Made by a program: the position numbers and the translations under genes. From Siphonodentalium dalli (taxonomy: Eukaryota > Mollusca > Scaphopoda > Gadilida > Siphonodentaliidae): a DNA stretch of 64,000 nt. The notes beneath the pieces are model-generated. The model had not been told where the DNA came from. It saw only the letters and a program-made list of their open reading frames with translations, and ran no database searches. Location of the stretch: assembly GCA_032622095.1 (NCBI GenBank), contig CP136066.1, positions 104,739,319 to 104,803,318 of the forward strand. Direction: 5' to 3'. This document shows, one piece after another, positions 45,236-56,640 of this stretch; position 1 is the stretch's first letter; every line of letters begins with the position of its first letter.

Positions 45236-45560
45236 TGGCTCACCTGAGACGAAGTCTCCAGTGGAGTTATAGTCATCACTCCTCGTCCGTCCGTCAACAA
45301 TTCTTTAAACTTCTCCTCTGGAACCATAAGACCGTATGGGTTCATATTTGGTGTGGATATTGCCTTGGTGACTCACATTCAGATTTGTTCAAATGAGGTC
45401 ACTGGGTCAAATGTGGGCAGGGACATAACTCCATTTATTTAGCATGGAATGTTCTTGTTTGACTGCAATACAGATATTTTTAATGGGTAACCTGGAAAAA
45501 TAGGGGCCAAGCGAAGGACAGTTTCCTTCTTAATATGCTTCCTTCACAAGGACCATCAGG
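45236..45560 (+). repeat. Second bivalve-type 'CTCACCTGAGACGAAG' repeat
   Basis: GGCTCACCTGAGACGAAGTC is followed by CGTCCGTCCGTCAAC, CTCCTCTGGAACCATAAGAC, TTCATATTTGGTGTGGATAT and CAAATGAGGTCACTGGGTC. One to two units, shorter than the copy at 43.3 kb. Confidence 0.8.
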
Positions 45561-45911
45561 TCTATTTTTTTTTATAAAAAGGTGCTTGTGAGATTGGAAA
45601 TTTCCAACAATTGGGAAAGTTTGAGATGTCAATTGTGTAATTCCAACCTAAGACTTGGGAGTATTGAGCCTAGTCGGGAGGGGACTTGTTGGGGGGGGTG
45701 ATCAGTAGTGTACAGTTGGTAATTTGGCCACATATCCTGTTTAGATCTACTTCTTTTAAAGTGATTATGAAAAGTTCCAACTATTGTGGTCTCCAGAGTC
45801 CCAGTCTTATCAGCCTTTTAGTCTGGTGAGCGACCCCACAGTCATTGACTGTCTTGTTATGATATATGAGAAACCAGTTTGACGACTTGAAGGTTTCCTC
45901 GCCGTTCAATC

Positions 45912-46078
45912 TTGGTGACAATTGTGCTATCCCTGGTGATGTCACAAGTATTTGAAAGGAAGTTGTGTTCTCCTCAGTCATGTCACAGTACCAAAAATAA
46001 ATTCAGATTTGCTCATTGTTTTGTGAGATTCCCCTACAAAAAAACTAACATCACCAGGGATTGCACATGTGTCACCAA
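45912..46078. repeat. Small inverted-repeat element (~167 bp)
   Basis: CTTGGTGACAATTGTGCTAT CCCTGGTGATGT at the left pairs with ACATCACCAGGGATTGCACATGTGTCACCAAG at the right (written here in parts: ACATCACCAGGGATTGCAC, GTGTCACCAAG). A simple MITE-like unit with no ORF. Confidence 0.6.
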
Positions 46079-46369
46079 GTATAAAATATGATGAAACATT
46101 CTGTGTTTTCCGTATTTTATTTATTATAAAAATGATTTATATATTTATATAATAGGTCATGTGTATAGTTGTTACATGTAATTAACGTTATAATCAGTGA
46201 ATCGTAGGACTGTGATTTAATCCGCCATGTAGGCCAAATAAATAACGTTGAACAATTCATTGACGGCCCTGACAAACTCGGGGATGTCAATATGCACCTC
46301 AAACCTATGTTTTCCAGTGGTATTTTGCATTTTATAATATGACTTTTACAATTCGAAGAAAATATGAAG

Positions 46370-46800
46370 ACAAAATGTAACCAGGAAAATCGAGGCAACC
46401 CCACCCTGCGTCGCGTAGTCACGCTTCCGAAACAAGCAATGCTCCCGAAATTGTATAAATTTACCAAATACAGTACATTCGGTATACAATTTGTTAATCG
46501 TGCAATATGTTTAGTGCCAATATTGGGATATTAGCTTTGATTACAATTGTACTTTCTTGGATAAATTTGCCATATCGCTTATTTATTGGATATTTCGAAT
46601 ACATTTATTAGATTAATCTGTATGTCTAGAATGCCCGATACAATATAAATACTTTCGATCAAATTATACTATTGAAAGGATTCCGTCCTCGTATATTTAC
46701 AGCAGAGTCAATGGCTTCGTTCTTTGACGAAAATCATGGATCGAGTTCCATGGTATCAGTTTGTGATAGCCTTTGTTACCCTTGTTTATGCTCATAAGTC
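46370..46800 (+). repeat. Diverged copy of the repeat at 53.2-53.8 kb
   Basis: Shares GTGCCAATATTGGGATATTA-like, CAAATTTGCC-like, CGATCAAATTATACTATTGA AAGGATTCC and TCCATGGTATCAGTT with 53400-53740. Frames here are not considered genes. Confidence 0.65.
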
Positions 46801-47810
46801 GCACCCCTCGTTTTCACTTTATCGCCTCACATATCCTCGTCATAAAATATTTCCCCCATGGGAAGGGCAACTATTCGAAAATTGTCCGTTCGGCACTACC
46901 CCATGCTCGGAATTATCTTTTTCCTATAACCGTAACAAACCGGTGCGTCCCTAGAAACATGCCAGTAATGGCCCATCAATGACAAACAGTCGGCACCTTT
47001 AATGTGACTTAATATTCCTGTCGTAAGACCAAGTTCAGAGATGTGAGACTTGGCAGCTGTTCGCGCCTGTCGTTGGAATCTGCAGCAAAACATATCTGCG
47101 ATCATGAGTGGACAATTAGTCATCGCAGATGGGATTGTTCATTCTCTAACTGTGAAATCGGTGTGGCAGCCTCTCGTATCGAGAACTCATTCCAGAAAAT
47201 TCGTTTAATTTTATCGCAATTCAAGGTTGTTTAGAAATCGTCTAGCCAACGCGAGAAGCCTTATTGATCTCCGTCGCCAAAACCAATTGCGTTTGTGATC
47301 TTTCACTTGGGCCCCGTTATCGTCATTCTAACCTCAGTTCTGTCGGTAGCCATAAAGTATAAGATTTTTCACGAAGGTAATCTTCTATTATTTGAAGTGA
47401 AGTCTCATATAAATGAAATCGATGTGGATTAGTGGTATAAAACGAGACGTATTTATTCGAAAATGTGCTTTAGAGCTATACAAGTGTCTCACGTTGCTAT
47501 CTTGAGCATTATATATATATATCTTTAATTGTCCTCCATATGTGAAGAGTTATTGAATACAGAACATATACACACAGAAACATGGACACAAATATATCAA
47601 CATATATACAAGTACAAGTTTATACAAAACAAAGTTACATCACAAGGAATGGAATAACATACAGTCGCTACTCATTCGTGTATTATGCATTTAGGCACAC
47701 GTACACAAGTCCACCCATACCAACATATGCACCCTCTCTCTCAGTTTCTCCCTTCTCATTCGATCTCTCTCTCTATCTCTATCTCTGTGATATCTCTCCC
47801 TCTTTCTTTT

Positions 47811-47847
<37 letters not shown>

Positions 47848-47995
47848 CTCATGCTCGAGTTTCTGTCGCACACGCATCCACACTCTTTAACATATAAACA
47901 TATTTAAAAGTATTTCAATATGCCTTGTCGAATACAGTCACTTGGAAGCTATATTTATTATATATTGCTCATGTTTAATAAGATGTAATTGTCAA
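46801..47995. other. No gene recognised; (TC)n microsatellite
   Basis: Intergenic DNA with a pure CT microsatellite at 47812-47844 and related imperfect CTCT tracts from 47732. It borders the 3' end of the intact LINE. Short frames at 46896-47234 are unassigned. Confidence 0.5.
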
Positions 47996-50900
47996 TCAAT
48001 TTCTTAACAAGGCCAAGCAATACCATAGCTTGAGACTTGATTTGGCGAAAAAGTGTACTGCAAATGGTAATGAACAATTTCCCATTTCTACTAAAGAAGA
48101 TGGTATATTCCCCAGAAATATGGATAACTGCTTTGCCCCTGTCAACTCGTCCATATACATAAAAGCATCTATTCCGAACGTGTTAATGATATCGTACCAA
48201 ATATTATTCCTTGTATTCGATATGGAAGTGCAGTTTATTATGGTATGTTCTATAATGCATTGATATTGCGTATTACATAGTAGACAAAGCCCGTTATCTT
48301 TATATGCGGTGTGAGCGATAAGTCTAGCAATCATAAGAAATGTAAATTTTTCATCTGGATAAAGCCTGCATGTTTGCCACAGTAACGAGGAATTGAGTTT
48401 GGTTTGTGTAAGTCCATATTGTGCCAGATCACTATTTGATTCAATACTCTTTCTCCACTCAAGTGCATTTATAGTGTTAATCTCAGTTTTTACGATATTC
48501 TTCCAGTATGATTTGGTGGGAAACGTGCTTTCGAGCGTATAGCGTTCTAGGTACTCATATAAGTTATACCTCTTTAGAACTGTAGAAATATCTGCCATGA
48601 AGGATTGTGGGTGAGAAATTCCAAGAATATGACTATGAAGCCGCACTAGGAACACGGATTTAGCGGTCTTATTTGTATTTAGTCTACATAATGTTGCTAG
48701 TAAGCTTAATTTCCTTTTATCAATATAGGATTCAAGCCCACCGCACCCCAGAAGCCCCTGTACGATGCAAGTTCTGGTTTGTTGTGGGAATCCTTGAATA
48801 TGTTTTAGGCAAAATCTATGTGCTCTCTCCGTGTATGCATGAGAAACATTAGATATATTCCAGAACAGTTCACTACCGTACAGAGCCTTAGGGAGGACGA
48901 TGGACTTGTAGATACTGAAACAACTGTATGGGGTGATACCGCCTGCGTATAATCCTGCATTGGTCAGCGATAGATATGTGCCTTTGAGTTTTGTGCAAAT
49001 TTTGTTTGCAAGTTTTGAGTTAAAGCTGAATTTCTCAATAGGGATTCCCAAGTGTGTTCCAGATTCGACTTCATGTATTACACTGTTGCCAAATTGCCAC
49101 GATCTCTGTGATTTAATGAATTCACGTTGCGTTTCGTTGAAAACAATGATGAATGTCTTGGATGAGTTATAAAGGTATCTCCATTTCAAGCTATATTCTA
49201 GACAAATATTATACAAAGTACGTAGGCCTGACTCTGAAAGTGATAGAAGTACCATGTCATCCGCCTGTACTGGCGAAGTGCACTTTATATCATGCATGTG
49301 GAGACCACATAAAGAATTTTCCAACTCGTATATGAGGTCGTCTACATACATCATATAAAATAGAGGTGAGAGGATAGAGCCTTGTCTAGCTCCTTGAAAG
49401 ATGCCAAACCAGTCTGAGAAAGTATTTCTATACCGTACGCAGCATTCGATACCCGTCAGGAGTGCTTTGAAAGTGTGCCATATAATACCATTGAATCCTC
49501 TTTTATGCAATTTGTACAAAAGACCATTTAACCAGACGGAATCAAACGCTTTTGAGACGTCTAGAAAACAGGCGAATAATTTACTGTGCGTCTCTTTAGT
49601 GTAGGAAATGCACTCCTGTAATAAGTACGAAGTTGCCATACAGCTTACTCCGCTCTGAAAACCATGTTGGAGTGGGTTGATGGCTATATTGTTTGGCGTG
49701 TATGATTGCAAGCGCATGAGTATCACTTTTTCATATAGTTTATATAAAGCAGGCATGATTGTAATTGGTCTGTAGCTGTCAAATGCTTGTTTTGACTTTT
49801 TACCGCCTTTATATAGAGATATCATCACTCCTTTCTTGGCATTGTTAGGAACATATGAAAATTCTAACATCTTACTGAAAAGGTGGCACAATTTACAAAC
49901 TATGCACGGTGCGCTATAAACAATGTGTTCATTTGTTATCGAGTCATGTCCCGCTGCTTTATTCCTGTTGAGTTTAGGTATAATATCGGTCAACTCTGAT
50001 TCACTAACTGGACAGCAGAGAATTTTATCAAGGTCGGTATATTTGTCTTTTTTAATAGACGATACATATGAATTAACCGATTTAAGATGATTAGCGTCAA
50101 ACTGCTCATTTTGTAGTGGTATGAATAGGTTTCCATAGTATGATGGCCATGCATTAGATATAGACTGGTTAGTACGGAGAGTTTCACCGTTGTGCACGAA
50201 ATGTGACGGCGATAGCGTGTTACGTTCTCTGCGTTTGTAATTGACCAATCGATAGAATGTATTCTGATCTATTTCTGCGCACTTGTCGATTTCGGCATCA
50301 CGGTCCCGCATAAATTGTTCTGAAATTTTGCGATGTGTACGTCGAAAAGAGCGTTTTGCTTCTTTATAATGGCGATATGAATTTGAACCTTCGTAATGAG
50401 GTTTGCCTTCTGCCAACCAGCATCTGCGACACTCGCGCATATTAAAGTGGGCGGATTTTAACGATTTGTTCCAATATGGTTTAATATGACTACGGAATTT
50501 TGATTTAGGAACAACTTCTGAGGCTGCATTACTGAGAGCAGAAACTAAGGAATTATAATAGTTATCAATCGAAGATACACTATCTATTTCAACAGTAGGG
50601 CAATTTTTACCCACGTTTGTCGCAAACGTACGAGCGAGTGTCGGATTTGAATTCAGAGCTGACCATTTTAATTTTGACGAGCACTGTACATGGGAGGCCT
50701 GAGGCTGAAGTACTTCGTCATTCATACATAATACAATGGGACGATGCGTTGATACGTCGATGCTATCATCTTGTAAAATATCAACTGTTTGTATTTTGTG
50801 GCTCATTGCTTTATGAATAAGGAAATGGTCTATAATTGAACCGGAATCAGGATATGTCGGTGGTACGAAAGTTTTTACCGTGGTAGTTTTGAACGATTTT

Positions 50901-51499
50901 TCAATTGGAGAGCAAACACCTTTGTCCATAAACATATTTGTCAATAGCGTGCCTCTGTAATTTGGGCGAAAGGAATTTACGTTAAAGTCCCCCATAACGA
51001 TTACAGTTCCCAACGAACTATAATAGTCAAATAAATTTGACACTTTCTCAATATACTTTGAGAAAAAATCGTCAGAGTAATTGCTGGAAGGAAGATATAC
51101 TTGGAATATGTAGTAAAATGTCCATTGATTAATGTATAGTTGAATTCCAATAATTCTATCATCTTCAGTGTCGATAATTGATACATTATCATTCCACTGC
51201 TTATGCCAAAAAATAGCTACTCCGGCTTTTGGTCGACCCTTTTTATCAGGAGGGCCGGGTGTTGCGTCACATACAGTGTAGGAGTTATAGTATTGTGATA
51301 TATGGTCCATGAACGATATATTGGATTCCTTCAGCCACATGTCGGTTGCGCTCCAAAAGACACATAATATTATTCGCTTTTGAATTTTTCTCAGTATCGA
51401 AATAGCTCGATAGATGTCTGAACTACCTTTGAAGTAATGAAAAATACAACTGAATACGGTGTTTGGGTCCCAAACACAAAACAGCCATTTGCACGACAT
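47996..51499 (-). CDS. LINE ORF2: AP endonuclease + reverse transcriptase, intact 1167 codons
   Basis: One uninterrupted frame encodes the replication protein of a non-LTR retrotransposon (jockey/CR1 supergroup by motif type). An APE-like endonuclease occupies residues ~55-262 (GDFN 170-173, IDH 223-225, catalytic STHRP 250-254). A basic linker is followed by the RT at ~550-800: GGKKSKQAFDSYRPITIMP, LDVSKAFDSVW (646-656), GARQGSILSP (703-712) and the catalytic QADDMVLL (745-752). The C-terminus has a Cys/His cluster (CLLCNTQYQCIIEHTIINC). It would nick DNA and prime reverse transcription at the nick. The ATG at 51499 is the first in frame. The frame stays open without ATG to about 51617, so the true start is unsure and the first part of the endonuclease looks unusual. 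No ORF1 is seen upstream. The lack of stops over 3.5 kb suggests a young copy. Confidence 0.95.
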   Translation of the reverse strand: MSCKWLFCVWDPNTVFSCIFHYFKGSSDIYRAISILRKIQKRIILCVFWSATDMWLKESNISFMDHISQYYNSYTVCDATPGPPDKKGRPKAGVAIFWHKQWNDNVSIIDTEDDRIIGIQLYINQWTFYYIFQVYLPSSNYSDDFFSKYIEKVSNLFDYYSSLGTVIVMGDFNVNSFRPNYRGTLLTNMFMDKGVCSPIEKSFKTTTVKTFVPPTYPDSGSIIDHFLIHKAMSHKIQTVDILQDDSIDVSTHRPIVLCMNDEVLQPQASHVQCSSKLKWSALNSNPTLARTFATNVGKNCPTVEIDSVSSIDNYYNSLVSALSNAASEVVPKSKFRSHIKPYWNKSLKSAHFNMRECRRCWLAEGKPHYEGSNSYRHYKEAKRSFRRTHRKISEQFMRDRDAEIDKCAEIDQNTFYRLVNYKRRERNTLSPSHFVHNGETLRTNQSISNAWPSYYGNLFIPLQNEQFDANHLKSVNSYVSSIKKDKYTDLDKILCCPVSESELTDIIPKLNRNKAAGHDSITNEHIVYSAPCIVCKLCHLFSKMLEFSYVPNNAKKGVMISLYKGGKKSKQAFDSYRPITIMPALYKLYEKVILMRLQSYTPNNIAINPLQHGFQSGVSCMATSYLLQECISYTKETHSKLFACFLDVSKAFDSVWLNGLLYKLHKRGFNGIIWHTFKALLTGIECCVRYRNTFSDWFGIFQGARQGSILSPLFYMMYVDDLIYELENSLCGLHMHDIKCTSPVQADDMVLLSLSESGLRTLYNICLEYSLKWRYLYNSSKTFIIVFNETQREFIKSQRSWQFGNSVIHEVESGTHLGIPIEKFSFNSKLANKICTKLKGTYLSLTNAGLYAGGITPYSCFSIYKSIVLPKALYGSELFWNISNVSHAYTERAHRFCLKHIQGFPQQTRTCIVQGLLGCGGLESYIDKRKLSLLATLCRLNTNKTAKSVFLVRLHSHILGISHPQSFMADISTVLKRYNLYEYLERYTLESTFPTKSYWKNIVKTEINTINALEWRKSIESNSDLAQYGLTQTKLNSSLLWQTCRLYPDEKFTFLMIARLIAHTAYKDNGLCLLCNTQYQCIIEHTIINCTSISNTRNNIWYDIINTFGIDAFMYMDELTGAKQLSIFLGNIPSSLVEMGNCSLPFAVHFFAKSSLKLWYCLALLRN

Positions 51500-51925
51500 G
51501 GAAAAGAAAAGAGCATTCCGTGTTAGTCTATTCCTGATATGGTAGCAATAAAGAACGTTTGTCTGATTTCTCGAAAAAAGTTGAAAAATGGCTGTGACTT
51601 TGGCAAGTGTTTTTCAGCGAATATGAAGCCGGTATATCAATAGTTAGTTTATTTATCGACCGATCGTATCCGTCGCTCCAAATTACGCAGAACATTGGAG
51701 GCTCGAATAAGCCATGTCCGTTTAACTGTTCGTTCTACCTTGCAGAAGTTTGTATACTGTGTTACTGGATTTTTCAGAATAAAATGGGAAAAGGAAAAAT
51801 GCTCAAACGTGCATGTTATTTGTTCTTATGTGCTTATGGCTTCGACACTTCGCCGCGTTTGCAAGTGTCCACTGCCAAAGCTAGCGCATTTCGTTTTCAT
51901 TCAGCCGCCTTCAAAGCAGAAGAAA
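51500..51925 (-). mobile_element. 5' flank (putative 5' UTR) of the intact LINE
   Basis: CGTGTTAGTCTATTCCTGAT, TGAAAAATGGCTGTGAC, ATGAAGCCGGTATATCAATA and GGAGGCTCGAATAAGCCATG recur in the same order at 56265-56640 and 59270-59560. This shows the segment belongs to the same repeat family as the ORF. Where the 5' end lies is not defined, as no target-site duplication was found. Confidence 0.6.
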
Positions 51926-52069
51926 ATTAAAGTGTCAGTGACTTGGAAAGGGGATACTGTCATACATTACAGTCAATTCACGATAAGGAATGCGGAAAGT
52001 TTACATGTTTATGTAATACCAGAGGTCAACCAGGAGAGCCATATACGAAGTTAGTTTGAGGTCAATTGA

Positions 52070-53095
52070 ATGCAAAATGTTGCAGGGAATGCCGATGTAT
52101 TTAGTCATGCACAGATTAATGTATCTCATCGAAAATCGTTGAAATGAGAAAGCTCCGATCTAGAGATTACCTTTAAAATGGCTGTAAATGTTGCAATAAA
52201 TGCAGGGTGTGACGATGGAATCAAATTTGATAACCAAGATGGCTGGTGGCGGTCATGTTTTTAAAGAATTTCGGAAACATTCGATAGCTCCCATCTGGAG
52301 TTCACAACGAAGATCAATATGAGAATGAGGGGTGTGGCCTGAAGAGTGTCCGAATGATTTAGTCATGCAAAGACTCTGAGATGGCTGCAGCCATGTTGTT
52401 CATCGAACATCGTTCAAATTCGATACCACCCATCTACAGAGATGATCATAAACATGCCTGTACATTTTTGAAAATAATTCTCCAATACATGCGGGCGGCA
52501 TGGTGTGCCGATGGATTTAAATTTTAAATCCAAGATGGCTGCTGGTTTGTACGAATGTCGGGGGAAAAGTGTAAGCTCCCATCTAGAGGTCACCCCGACT
52601 ATCCGTGTGCAGTTTGGTGACAATCGGACGAGGGATGTGGTCTGTAGTGATGTGATGCCCAAGTATTTAGTCATACAAAGAGTAAAATCCAAAATGGCTG
52701 CCGGTGGCCATGTTTTTCAGAAAAAGTTTATATTTCCAATCGAGAGGATATCACGAAGATACGTATGACGGTTGGGAACGATCGGAAGAGGAGTGTGATC
52801 TCTAAATCCAAACATGCCTGTAAATTTTCAAAACATTGCGTCAATAATTGTGGGATGTGGGTTGTGCCGATTGATTCAAATGTGAAATCCAAATGGCGGC
52901 GGGCGGCCTTGTCCTTAAATAAAATTTGTAAAATGGTAAGCTCCTATCTAGAGGTCACCACAAAGATCCATGTGAAGTTTGGTGACGATCGGATGAGGGA
53001 TGTGGCCTGTAGGAATTTGTTGACGGGCGGACGCACACACGCTTACCCATGCTTGGTAATAGCTCAAACATACAAGTATGTATACTTGTCGGGAG
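52070..53095 (+). repeat. Tandem 'CCAAGATGGCTGC' repeat with GACGGGCGGAC tail
   Basis: Four to six diverged ~150-180-bp units share AAATCCAAGATGGCTGC, AAGCTCCCATCTAGAGGTCA, AGTTTGGTGACAATCGGA, GAGGGATGTGGCCTG and TTAGTCATGCAAAGA. It ends TTGACGGGCGGACGCACACA. It is the same design class as the other mollusc-type repeats in the window. The long plus frame over 52765-53406 runs through it and is not a gene. Confidence 0.75.
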
Positions 53096-53229
53096 TTCAT
53101 ATAAAATCGCTGGGCAAAAAACTGTCTTCCTTTCGTTGGTCTATGACACTGATTGCCACCAGCATTCACCCTGATATGATATGCGATGTCATATTTTTCT
53201 CAACGAGAGCACCAAACAACAACCATGGC

Positions 53230-53770
53230 AACTATCTCGTTTGGTCCATCGTTCTGAGTCTTTGTGTGATCAGATATATCTGCTCTAACGCCCTTCATTA
53301 TATGTCAGATCCGCTTAGCGAATGCTTTGTTTTCTTCTCAATCATCGTGGGTGGTGACGAGGAATGTCCCCGCAATGCTATAAATTTAACAAACAAATTG
53401 CATTGATATATGATTTATTACTACGCAATATGGCCAGTGTCAATATTGAGGTAATCGCACTGTCTTGGAACAAATTTGCCCTATCGTATGTTGATATCAT
53501 TAGCTGTTTTGACCTTTGTATAAATTGGTTAGATGAATCTGAATAAGGGAACTCGGCTATAACAGAAGAGCACGGGTGATGTAACTTCATTCAATTTTCC
53601 CGAATCACCGATACAATAGAACATTTTTCGATCAAATTATACTACTGAAAGGATTCCTCGTCTATTTGCAGTGTCAATCGCTTCTTTATTTGATTAGAGT
53701 CACGGATCAAGTCCATGGTATCAGTTCCGGATGCCCTTTTTTCATGTTCAAAGAACGCATGTCTAGTCTC
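53230..53770 (+). repeat. Repeat pair member (with 46.4-46.8 kb)
   Basis: Contains AACGCCCTTCATTATATGTC, GAATGCTTTGTTTTCTTC, GTGTCAATATTGAGGTAATC and CGATCAAATTATACTACTGA. The first part also matches 40463-40510. No coding feature. Confidence 0.6.
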
Positions 53771-53934
53771 CGTCTGGCAGTCTAATCGCATTGATGAATT
53801 ATATCAGCGGTGTTAACAAATGATTGTGGATCGTTTCAGACGAAGTTATACAACTGGACGATTCATTTTGTCCGCCAGCGAACAATGTCTAAGATCAGAT
53901 CATTTCCAATTGAAAATACATTACTGTGGGTCCG

Positions 53935-54305
53935 TGGGTCGATTTAATTTATTATGTGGCATTATTATTATTCGCACATAAGCTCATACAGAACTTAATT
54001 AAAACACATGAAATAAGCCCATATAGGAATCTGAATTAAGCTCTATGTGAACATAAATGGCATACAGTAAAAACAGTGAATATGAGCTTATTTCAATTCG
54101 AAATTAGCCCATATATATAGGCACTATTAATCTACTTTTTTCATCGACACGACGTACTTTATAATGTGTTATCACTGCGGCCGCGCCATTCAACGAAATA
54201 ACGGGTATAAGTCCTATAAGAGCTTATTTCATAATTAAATAAGTTCCATATGAAAATATGTGAATATTTAGGTCCTACTTGAACCTATTTGCGCGAGGAC
54301 ATGTT
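53935..54305 (-). repeat. Dispersed repeat family, short form (inverted)
   Basis: TCACTGCGGCCGCGCCATTC, AACGAAATAACGGGTATAAG and CTATTTGCGCGAGGACATGT match the complement of 8935-9315. Confidence 0.68.
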
Positions 54306-55317
54306 GATTTCAAACTCAATATTTATCGATAAAAAAAAACTCTTGTACACCTCTTCAATTATCGACAGATCTAATGTTAATATGCCCAAATCATTACGAT
54401 TATCGACCCTTTTCCTATGTTTAAAGATAATTGGGAAGCGATTTCGGAGTAGAAAACACACGTGATGCTGGTTTAACCAATCGACTATCAGAATACTCAG
54501 TGCATGATCGCCAAGCAGGTCATGGAGTTCATTTTCATTGCAAACATAATTTGAAATTATTGCTTCAATTTGGAAACTGATTGCATGGTGTCAATAAGAT
54601 GTCTGTATCTAGATAAGATACCCATGCTTTATATTATTGGATTCGTATTTCATAATCCCACACATGACATGACCCACCGATACAGTGAGTGGACATGGGA
54701 CCGACCCTATTGATATCGGTCTAGTGCAATCCCCATAATACTGACCAAGAGTGAATGGTACAGCATACATGTGATTGATGCTGTTTCAGTTGTCTTGACC
54801 GTGACACAACACTTGTCACTGAAAGAATTGTAGTTGATTTGTAATACATGTGTTGCGTGACATACTCCTGTAGCCGCGGAAAAGATCTGTTGTCAAGATA
54901 TAAGTATCAGGTGGTACCTTCCCCGCATCAGACGTTTTTGACGATCTCCAGATATCTGCCACCTCCCTGCGGATGCGAATCTGTCATTACGCTGAATGGT
55001 AGTTCACTCAGCTGTCTGCCCGTGGCAACAGCTACTCTGGAGTTCCATATACTCAGTGGAGTCATTGAGAAGGAGAAGGCGTAAACTGGATATAATGTCT
55101 TAACTATAGCTATTAGTGGACTTCAAAGGTAGATTATATATACTTCAAAATCGCGAAAAAAAATTTGAACAGAAAACATATTCCAAAAATCAAAACTTAA
55201 ATTCAACTTGACTTCCTGCGAAAAGCACAGAACTGAAACATCAATATTTTAAATAAGTACACTCATTGGTTCAAATAGATTACTTTTGGTAGGAAAATGG
55301 TTTTTGCTGTCTGTTCT
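54306..55317. other. No gene recognised; one possible exon-like frame
   Basis: AT-rich DNA. The plus frame at 54848-55084 (78 codons; CCVTYSCSRGKDLLSRYKYQ, Cys-rich) is locally less AT-rich, but I recognise no family and see no clear splice sites. Confidence 0.3.
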
Positions 55318-55655
55318 CTCGAAAACCAGCACATTATCTCCTTATAATAGAACTTGTATTAGGTAGATAATTTGCTTAGTTGAGTCGATATTGTGCTGAA
55401 AATGAAAACATTTTAGACACAATGAGGCGATTCTAAGCAGATTATATGCGGACAATGACACAAATAAGCCAACTCAAGACTTTTCAGGTGTACGTTCTTT
55501 TTAACAGGAGGTTTCACTGTGGCTCGCGCCATAAAACGAAATAACGGGTAAGAGTCCATTATCTGCTTATTTCAGAATCAAATGATCACAATATGTTCAT
55601 ATGTCACATTATAGGTCGGTTATGTGTGTATTTCTGCGAGGATTTGTTGGGTTTT
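55318..55655 (-). repeat. Dispersed repeat family, copy D
   Basis: Inverted copy with CCAGCACATTATCTCC, TGAGTCGATATTGTGCTGAA, CACTGTGGCTCGCGCC, AAACGAAATAACGGGTAAGA and GGTTATGTGTGTATTTCTGC. Confidence 0.72.
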
Positions 55656-55869
55656 TGTCTTGAAAACCAGGAAATAATGTCATTTTACCAAATCGCACTA
55701 TCTGTATATTTTCTGAAAAAAATAAACCAATATTTGCGTTAAGTACTCTAGCTTTTCAATGAATCCGCTAGTTTAAAAATGTAGCTGTGTTTGTGTAAGG
55801 TTGAGTCTTTGAATCATTTGGCATGGCTGTCAATGATGAAGCAAGCCATTTATCCGCCATCTTAAGGGG

Positions 55870-56260
55870 GAGGTCAAGTGACAAAGTTTGACTGGGGATT
55901 TCCATGCTAATGTGGGGAGCAATAGTTACATAGTTGCACATACTTCTGAATGTGACTTGATATGGTATTGGAAACAACAGGTATTTGTCTGGCGGGACCG
56001 CTTGGAACTTGTTCCATTATAAAAATGTTGGTGTATTTATTTTAGAATTTTATATTGATTTTTTCGAATGTAGGTCAAGTGATATAGTTCCAGAAAACAA
56101 TTCTCAAAAATTGTATTTATTGCAAAATTTTATAATTTACCTAGCGCACCTGCCAGTTAAATTATATGCCTGCTTTGGTTCCCGAACAACTGCTTCAAAC
56201 ATAACTTTTGCTCCAGAGATTTGCAAGGAAATCCCCATTCGAAATTGGTCACTTGACCTC
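55870..56260. mobile_element. 391-bp inverted-repeat element (MITE)
   Basis: GAGGTCAAGTGACAAAG ... GGGGATTTCCATGC at the left pairs with GGAAATCCCCATTCGAAATT GGTCACTTGACCTC at the right. AGGTCAAGTGATATAG recurs once inside. No transposase. It abuts a LINE 5' fragment on the right. Confidence 0.7.
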
Positions 56261-56264
56261 TCCA

Positions 56265-56640
56265 GAAAAGAGCGCTCGTTGTTAGTCTATTCCTGATATG
56301 GTAGAAATAGAGAGAATTTGTATCACCTCTGTGCTCAAAATTGAAAACAGCTGGAAAATGGCTGCGGCCATGGACAGTATTTTTTCCAGAGCATATGAGG
56401 CCGGTATATAAATATTATGTGTATTTTTCAACCTATTTTACACCTCCTTCCATATTTCGTAGACATAATTCGGAAGCTCGAATGAGCAATGTCCGTTTAA
56501 GCAATAATTCATGTGTCGGATTCGACAGCAAGCCTGTTTTCTTGTTCATATTAGTCGTTTCCCCTGATGAATTGCCCCATCCCACCACGCTGCAACAGCC
56601 TGTATATAATGACCAGTCTTTGTTAGTGTTTTGATGATAT
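56265..56640 (-). mobile_element. LINE 5' flank fragment, same family as 51.5-51.9 kb
   Basis: GTTAGTCTATTCCTGATATG G, GGAAAATGGCTGCGGCCATG, GAGGCCGGTATATAAATATT and GGAAGCTCGAATGAGCAATG occur in the same order as in the flank of the intact LINE. No ORF2 sequence accompanies it. Confidence 0.65.

Noticed and set aside
47582-47897. Ser/Leu-rich and Arg/Glu-rich frames near 47.7 kb
   Set aside because: Translations of the CT microsatellite.
52765-53406. 213-codon plus frame
   Set aside because: Runs through diverged units of the AAGATGGCTGC tandem repeat and into another dispersed repeat. Its length reflects repeat composition.
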